Source: a virus. Taken from it: a stretch of DNA of 33,439 bases. Position 1 is the first letter of the stretch, and each line of letters starts with the position of its first letter. The DNA lies in IMG/VR virus record IMGVR_UViG_3300007735_000639, positions 1 to 33,439 of that record; one strand, written 5' to 3'. The notes below the pieces were generated by a model that was given only the letters and a program-made list of their open reading frames with translations, did not search any database and was not told the DNA's origin. The position numbers and the translations under genes are program-made. Positions 29,754 to 33,439 of this stretch are shown here, piece by piece.

Positions 29754-29925
29754 GGAAGCGACGCGCTCGTGGTGGCTCGACGAGATGACGCGCGAGGCGT
29801 TCATGCGCGCGGCCGAGCGCGAGGCGTCGACGCGCATGTCGCGCAGCCGCGAGGCGCATCGGCACCAGCCGATCACCGTCGACTACCTGACCGTCAAAGC
29901 ACGGACGGGTGGACGTCGGACGTAA
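29725..29925 (+). CDS. Hypothetical 66-aa protein
   Basis: 66 aa; GTG 29725, 7 bp after GGGAG and overlapping the previous stop. Charged, helical: FVEEATRSWWLDEMTREAFM then RAAEREASTRMSRSREAHRH. No family recognised. It ends the replication cluster before a 183-bp gap. Confidence 0.6.
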   Translation: MSSDRPRFVEEATRSWWLDEMTREAFMRAAEREASTRMSRSREAHRHQPITVDYLTVKARTGGRRT

Positions 29926-30108
29926 CGAACTGAGCCTCGCTGCAGCGGGGGCGCGGCGCATCTCTGTGGGGTAGACAATCCGCCACACAGGCCAGCAGCC
30001 GTGCAGAGGAGCCGGGCGCGTGCATGTTCTGCAGGATGACGGGTTATGAGATGCACGCAGTTCTCGCGGTGGTGGGCTGCGGGGACACATTCAACAGGAG
30101 AGAGAGAC
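29926..30108 (+). other. Intergenic gap before the methyltransferase cluster
   Basis: Carries a 10-bp palindrome CGCTGCAGCG (about 29937-29947) and an imperfect dyad around CTGTGGGG/CCACACAG near 29963-29988, and ends in a strong ribosome site (CAGGAGAGAGAG) for the gene at 30109. No clear -35/-10 pair was found; an ORF starting at 30024 is in a different frame and looks spurious. Confidence 0.4.
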
Positions 30109-30327
30109 ATGACGCGAGAATGCTGGGTCGTAGAGGAACAGGACAGAGAGACAGGCGAGTGGTTTCCGACCGATGTGTGCTTCACCGAAGCACAGGCGCG
30201 AGAGGTGCTGCGGAAGTGGCGTAGCGCGTATCCGCACCGGGTCGTGCGTTATGCTCCGCAGGATGACCGGCGCGAAGTCTCCGACGCGGCGACCGACGAG
30301 GCGATGCGCGAGGCGCGCGGACAATGA
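30109..30327 (+). CDS. Hypothetical 72-aa protein
   Basis: 72 aa from ATG 30109, preceded by AGGAGAGAGAG; an upstream in-frame ATG at 30046 lies in the gap and is rejected. ECWVVEEQDRETGEWFPTDV then CFTEAQAREVLRKWRSAYPH. A small conserved-looking protein of unknown function common beside phage methyltransferases and replication genes. Overlaps the next ATG (ATGA). Confidence 0.7.
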   Translation: MTRECWVVEEQDRETGEWFPTDVCFTEAQAREVLRKWRSAYPHRVVRYAPQDDRREVSDAATDEAMREARGQ

Positions 30328-32096
30328 GATACCTCTCTGTGTGTTCAGGCATCGAGGCCGCGACGGCTGCGTGGCACCCGCTCGGCTGGGAGCCGGTCGC
30401 GTTTAGTGAGGTGGACGCGTTCCCGTCTGCAGTGCTAAGGCACCATTATCCAAACGTCCCGAACTGGGGCGACATGACCAAGTTTCAGGAGTGGCCGGAT
30501 GCAGATTTCGATGTTCTCGTTGGAGGAACCCCTTGCCAGTCCTTCTCAGTCGCAGGACTCCGAGCAGGTCTGGCTGACCCGCGTGGCAACCTCATGCTCA
30601 TCTATCTTGCAATTGCTCGCCGCTATCGGCCCAGATGGCTGGTCTGGGAGAACGTCCCCGGCGTCCTGTCTTCCAACAGCGGAAGGGACTTTGCTGCCCT
30701 GCTCGGAGGGCTGGGGGAACTCGGGTATGGGTTCGCCTACCGCGTTCTTGACGCTCAGTACTTCGGAGTGGCCCAGCGACGGAAGCGCGTGTTCGTTGTC
30801 GGATGTCTTGGAGACTGGCGACGTGCCGCGGCGGTTCTATTTGAGCGGGAAAGCCTGTCGGGGCATCCTGCGCCGCGCCGAGCGTCGGGGCAAGGCGTTA
30901 CCCCCATCCTTGAGGCAGGCGCTCGAACAGGTCGCAGTACAACCGACATCCGCGCTGGAATAGGCATTGGCGAACCCGGCGACCCGATGTTCACCCTTCA
31001 GGCCGGCAAGCAGCACGGTGTTGCGAGTGTTGCGCCGACGATTCCCAGCCGCCGCACTGCGGGCGGTGGCTTCGGCACCGACTTCGACTGCGACGGAGGA
31101 CTGATCGCGAGACAGTGGCCGGCTGATGTCGCGCCGACGCTCGACGCGCACTTTGGCGACAAGCTAGGACAAGAAAACCAGCATGTGAATGGCGGCTGCG
31201 GGTTGTTCGTTCCCGCCGCGCCGTTCTTTGCTACCAGCGGACAATCGAACGCCGCGTTCGCGGAGAACATCGCGCTGGCGCTCAATGCGACGCATGATCA
31301 GCCGTATATTGCAGGCACACTGCGAACGCGGCGACCGGGCGAGACAGGTCAGGGCGCGGATGTAGATCTCGTCGTGCCGGTACTGTCGCCTGCGCTCAAC
31401 ACCGTCAGTGGTAGTCATCACGCGCCTGACACGCGCGCTTACGTCGCTGAAGTGGCCCACAGCCTCCGCGCCGATGGCTTCGATGCCAGCGAGGACGGCA
31501 CAGGGCGCGGGACGCAACTGGTGCCTGTGACTCACGCGCTCGACAGCTACAGCGCAGGACGGGCAACGGAAGACGGGACCGGGCGTGGATGCCCACTGGT
31601 GCCAGTAGCCCACGCCTTCGACGCTCGTCAATCCGACGTGCTCCAGCATGGCGACCAGACCGGCCCGCTGGACACACACGGCAGTAGCATCGGCGTGCTG
31701 CTCGGTGGGCTGGACTACGAGAACAACGCTCATGGGGCAGACGAACCTACGGGTCCACTGCTGAAAGGTTCGCCCACTGGCGGCGGTCGCCCTCTGCCTG
31801 CAGTAGCGTTCGCGCAAAACACATGCGACGAAGTGCGCGAGATGCCGGTAGTCGGCGCGTTGGCGGCAGAGCCAGGGATGAAGCAGACGAGCTATATCCG
31901 TCAGCACATGGCCGTGCGCCGACTGACGCCCCGCGAGTGCGAGCGGCTCCAAGGGTTTCCTGACGACTTCACTGCGGTGCCGTATCGCGGCAAGTCAGCG
32001 GCAGATGGTCCGCGTTACAAGGCGCTCGGCAACTCGATGGCCGTGCCGGTGATGGGCTGGATCGGTAAGCGCATCAAGATGGTCGAAGAGCTATGA
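30324..32096 (+). CDS. C5-cytosine DNA methyltransferase (Dcm-like)
   Basis: 590 aa. Motif I LSVCSGIEAAT (4-14), motif IV GGTPCQSFSVAG with catalytic Cys71, motif VI ENV (109-111), motif VIII QRRKR (151-155), and C-terminal RRLTPRECERLQGFP and YKALGNSMAVPV (motif X) near 573-583. It transfers a methyl group from SAM to C5 of cytosine, probably protecting phage DNA. Residues about 180-530 are an unusually long variable region with near-repeats (EDGTGRGTQLVPV and EDGTGRGCPLVPV). The first part (30500-30960) overlaps a second ORF. No cognate restriction enzyme is adjacent. Confidence 0.9.
   Translation: MRYLSVCSGIEAATAAWHPLGWEPVAFSEVDAFPSAVLRHHYPNVPNWGDMTKFQEWPDADFDVLVGGTPCQSFSVAGLRAGLADPRGNLMLIYLAIARRYRPRWLVWENVPGVLSSNSGRDFAALLGGLGELGYGFAYRVLDAQYFGVAQRRKRVFVVGCLGDWRRAAAVLFERESLSGHPAPRRASGQGVTPILEAGARTGRSTTDIRAGIGIGEPGDPMFTLQAGKQHGVASVAPTIPSRRTAGGGFGTDFDCDGGLIARQWPADVAPTLDAHFGDKLGQENQHVNGGCGLFVPAAPFFATSGQSNAAFAENIALALNATHDQPYIAGTLRTRRPGETGQGADVDLVVPVLSPALNTVSGSHHAPDTRAYVAEVAHSLRADGFDASEDGTGRGTQLVPVTHALDSYSAGRATEDGTGRGCPLVPVAHAFDARQSDVLQHGDQTGPLDTHGSSIGVLLGGLDYENNAHGADEPTGPLLKGSPTGGGRPLPAVAFAQNTCDEVREMPVVGALAAEPGMKQTSYIRQHMAVRRLTPRECERLQGFPDDFTAVPYRGKSAADGPRYKALGNSMAVPVMGWIGKRIKMVEEL
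30499..30963 (+). CDS. Overlapping ORF inside the cytosine methyltransferase
   Basis: 154 aa, +1 frame relative to the methyltransferase. AGGAG (30487-30491) is 7 bp upstream of ATG 30499, a near-perfect ribosome site. Sequence MFSLEEPLASPSQSQDSEQV, then LSDVLETGDVPRRFYLSGKA and CRGILRRAERRGKALPPSLR, matches a pattern I recall from hypothetical phage and prophage proteins (LSDVLETGxVPxRYxLSxKACxGILRRAEKRGK). Both frames keep family-like sequence, so this is probably dual coding. Function unknown. Confidence 0.55.
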   Translation: MQISMFSLEEPLASPSQSQDSEQVWLTRVATSCSSILQLLAAIGPDGWSGRTSPASCLPTAEGTLLPCSEGWGNSGMGSPTAFLTLSTSEWPSDGSACSLSDVLETGDVPRRFYLSGKACRGILRRAERRGKALPPSLRQALEQVAVQPTSALE

Positions 32097-32143
32097 CCGA
32101 CGCCGACGTGGGCAGCTACGCCCAGCGTAGAGTGGCCGCATGA
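32093..32143 (+). CDS. Possible 16-aa coupling peptide between methyltransferases
   Basis: ATG 32093 overlaps the cytosine methyltransferase stop (ATGA), and its own TGA (32141-32143) overlaps the next methyltransferase ATG at 32140 (ATGA). The 16 codons (MTDADVGSYAQRRVAA) thus link both genes. A 6-bp hairpin CTACGC/GCGTAG (32116-32130) sits inside. It could be a leader-type coupling peptide or a coincidence. Confidence 0.35.
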   Translation: MTDADVGSYAQRRVAA

Positions 32144-32859
32144 AGCCTTACTACGAACACGGGGGCGTGACCATATACCACGCAGATTGCCGCGACGTGC
32201 TGCCATCGCTAGCCGTGGATCACATCATCACGGACCCTCCGTATTCAGAGCGCACACACGCGGGACATGACGCGAGTGCGCGTGGGCACCATGGGCAAGG
32301 CTACGACGGGGCTGCGCGTCAGGTTCTTGGCTATGAGCCTTGGAACATGGAAACAGCCACAGAGCTTGTGTCCATGATGTGTCGCGTGGCGCAAGGGTGG
32401 TGCGTGGTGATGACGGACCACGTTCTTGCGCGTCACATGGTGGTCACGATGGAAGCCACAGGACGTTACGCTTTCGCGCCTCTGCCGTGGTACGTGCCAG
32501 GTTCCCGTGTGCGCTTGTCCGGAGACGGACCATCGTCGTGGACGACATGGATCGTCGTCTCGCGCACAGCGAAGCAGTCGAAGTGGGGGACGCTGCCGGG
32601 CGGCTACACGCAGAACGGCAAGGCGTTTCGCATGGGCGGCAAGCCGGAAGAGCTGATGGTCGCGCTCGTCTGCGACTACTCCCGCGAAGGTGACACCGTG
32701 TGCGACCCGTTCATGGGCGCAGGTACCACGCTTGTCGCTGCCAAGCGTCTTGGTCGCAAAGCCATCGGCATTGAGCGCGAAGAACGCTACTGCGAGATCG
32801 CCGCCAAGCGACTGGCGCAGGAAGCCCTTCCGTTGGAGTTCACAACTGATGCCGAGTAA
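32140..32859 (+). CDS. Beta-class N6-adenine/N4-cytosine DNA methyltransferase
   Basis: 239 aa. DPPY motif IV (32-35; IITDPPYSER) comes before motif I (CDPFMGAGTTLVAAKRLG, about 188-205) and IGIEREERYC, the order of beta-class enzymes. The target recognition region lies between (about 70-170). It uses SAM to methylate an exocyclic amino group of adenine or cytosine. Second DNA methyltransferase of the phage; its sequence preference cannot be read. Overlaps the HNH gene. Confidence 0.85.
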   Translation: MKPYYEHGGVTIYHADCRDVLPSLAVDHIITDPPYSERTHAGHDASARGHHGQGYDGAARQVLGYEPWNMETATELVSMMCRVAQGWCVVMTDHVLARHMVVTMEATGRYAFAPLPWYVPGSRVRLSGDGPSSWTTWIVVSRTAKQSKWGTLPGGYTQNGKAFRMGGKPEELMVALVCDYSREGDTVCDPFMGAGTTLVAAKRLGRKAIGIEREERYCEIAAKRLAQEALPLEFTTDAE

Positions 32860-33247
32860 GGCAAAGCGCGCCTGTCTTGAGCCCGGCTGTATCGGCTACG
32901 CCGAGCGCATCGGGCGCTGTGCCACGCACGCTGCACCGATACTCGCGCGGCGACGGCAGGGCGAAGACCGCAGCGGCGAGGCCGGGCGCGGCTGGTACTT
33001 TACGCGTCGCTGGCAGGCGCTCCGCGCAGCCGTACTGAGAGCCGAGCCCTTGTGCCGGGCGTGCATGGCGTTTGGCCGCGTATCGGCTGCCACCGACGTC
33101 GACCACGTTCAGGCGCATCGAGGCGCGGCCCGGATCTTCTGGGACAGCCGCAACCTGCAGCCGCTCTGCGCGGCCTGCCATTACCGCAAGACTGCGATCG
33201 AACGATTGGAGCGACACCGTGACCGACACCAGCCGCCGACCGACTGA
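32849..33247 (+). CDS. HNH endonuclease
   Basis: 132 aa from ATG 32849, which overlaps the end of the methyltransferase gene; the longer in-frame start at 32690 is inside that gene and is rejected. The core VDHVQAHRGAARIFWDSRNL then QPLCAACHYRKT carries D85/H86, N102 and H111, with zinc cysteines C69, C72, C107 and C110. A second possible zinc knuckle is C9, C14, C24 and H27. HNH enzymes beside terminase genes help cut DNA at packaging. Its place near the window end supports this. Confidence 0.9.
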   Translation: MPSKAKRACLEPGCIGYAERIGRCATHAAPILARRRQGEDRSGEAGRGWYFTRRWQALRAAVLRAEPLCRACMAFGRVSAATDVDHVQAHRGAARIFWDSRNLQPLCAACHYRKTAIERLERHRDRHQPPTD

Positions 33248-33404
33248 CCGAGCTGACCTCGCCGCGCGCGCCGACGCCGCCGTCGCGCACATTGAACAGT
33301 ACGAGCGCGACATGCTGGGCCGCGTGCCGGTGGATCTCCCGACGCTGAAGCGCATCCTGCGCGAGGTCGCGCGCGTGCTGCGCGAGGATGTCGGTGCTGG
33401 GTAG
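33219..33404 (+). CDS. Hypothetical 61-aa protein at the window end
   Basis: 61 aa from GTG 33219, inside the HNH gene end. Helical: LAARADAAVAHIEQYERDML then VDLPTLKRILREVARVLRED. The longer reading from 33072 overlaps the HNH core and is rejected. It is too short for a normal terminase small subunit, which is expected next. The last 35 bp of the window hold no recognisable feature. Confidence 0.6.
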   Translation: MTDTSRRPTDRADLAARADAAVAHIEQYERDMLGRVPVDLPTLKRILREVARVLREDVGAG

Positions 33405-33439
33405 GGGGGATCTGATTTCTGAGGGGTTAGCGTTCTAAC

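Noticed and set aside
1-33439. tRNA genes, CRISPR arrays and insertion sequences
   Set aside because: No T-loop with matching acceptor arms, no regularly spaced repeat-spacer array, and no transposase or integrase signatures were seen.

Overview
The window reads as most of a tailed-phage (siphovirus, HK97-type head) genome or a contig from one. All recognisable genes lie on the + strand, are tightly packed (many ATGA/GTGA start-stop overlaps), and are strongly GC-rich with C/G at most third codon positions. The host is probably a GC-rich, likely Gram-negative bacterium: the endolysin looks like the GH108 (N-acetylmuramidase) family usual in proteobacterial phages, and the lysis region holds a small lipoprotein. 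No integrase, tRNA, rRNA, IS or CRISPR array was seen, and I cannot name the phage or host.

Layout. (1) 3-1631: terminase large subunit, open to the left edge. (2) 1628-2913: very small genes (HTH, short hypotheticals, a one-TM protein, a ribbon-helix-helix-like protein) served by an AT-rich promoter/operator and a UUCG terminator. (3) 2914-3412: the only long non-coding stretch, with 12-bp repeats, several hairpins and 11-bp-phased T-tracts that should curve the DNA. (4) 3413-11193: head module. Portal, then five fibre-like or beta-rich proteins, a HAD phosphatase fused to the prohead protease, the major capsid protein and a probable decoration protein. (5) 11252-13266: head-tail connection (phiE125 gp8-like connector, head closure, HK97 gp10-like, DUF3168-like tail completion). 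(6) 13263-14902: two glycosyltransferases inserted in the structural operon. (7) 14902-21550: tail module. Tube protein, G/GT chaperones with a -1 frameshift site, tape measure, large tail-tip protein, and a fibre with a C1q-like end. (8) 21558-23340: lysis region. (9) 23361-24636: dNMP kinase, small membrane proteins, and a Cro-like HTH gene behind a tandem repeat and promoter. (10) 24713-29925: replication and recombination. SSB-like protein, RecB-like nuclease, DnaD-like initiator with an origin-like segment, DnaB helicase, zinc-ribbon proteins, RusA. (11) 30109-33404: C5 cytosine methyltransferase with an overlapping ORF, beta-class N6/N4 methyltransferase, HNH endonuclease and a small last gene.

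How it fits together: the SSB-like protein, RecB-like nuclease, initiator and DnaB form the replication core, and RusA with the HNH nuclease would resolve DNA before packaging by TerL. The two methyltransferases probably guard the DNA against host restriction, and the two glycosyltransferases may modify virion proteins.

Most worth a second look: the HAD-protease fusion, the glycosyltransferase pair, the 154-codon overlapping ORF inside the cytosine methyltransferase with its own Shine-Dalgarno sequence, the curved non-coding region before the portal gene, and the short G/GT frameshift extension. All calls rest on reading the sequence and remembered family motifs; no database search was run.
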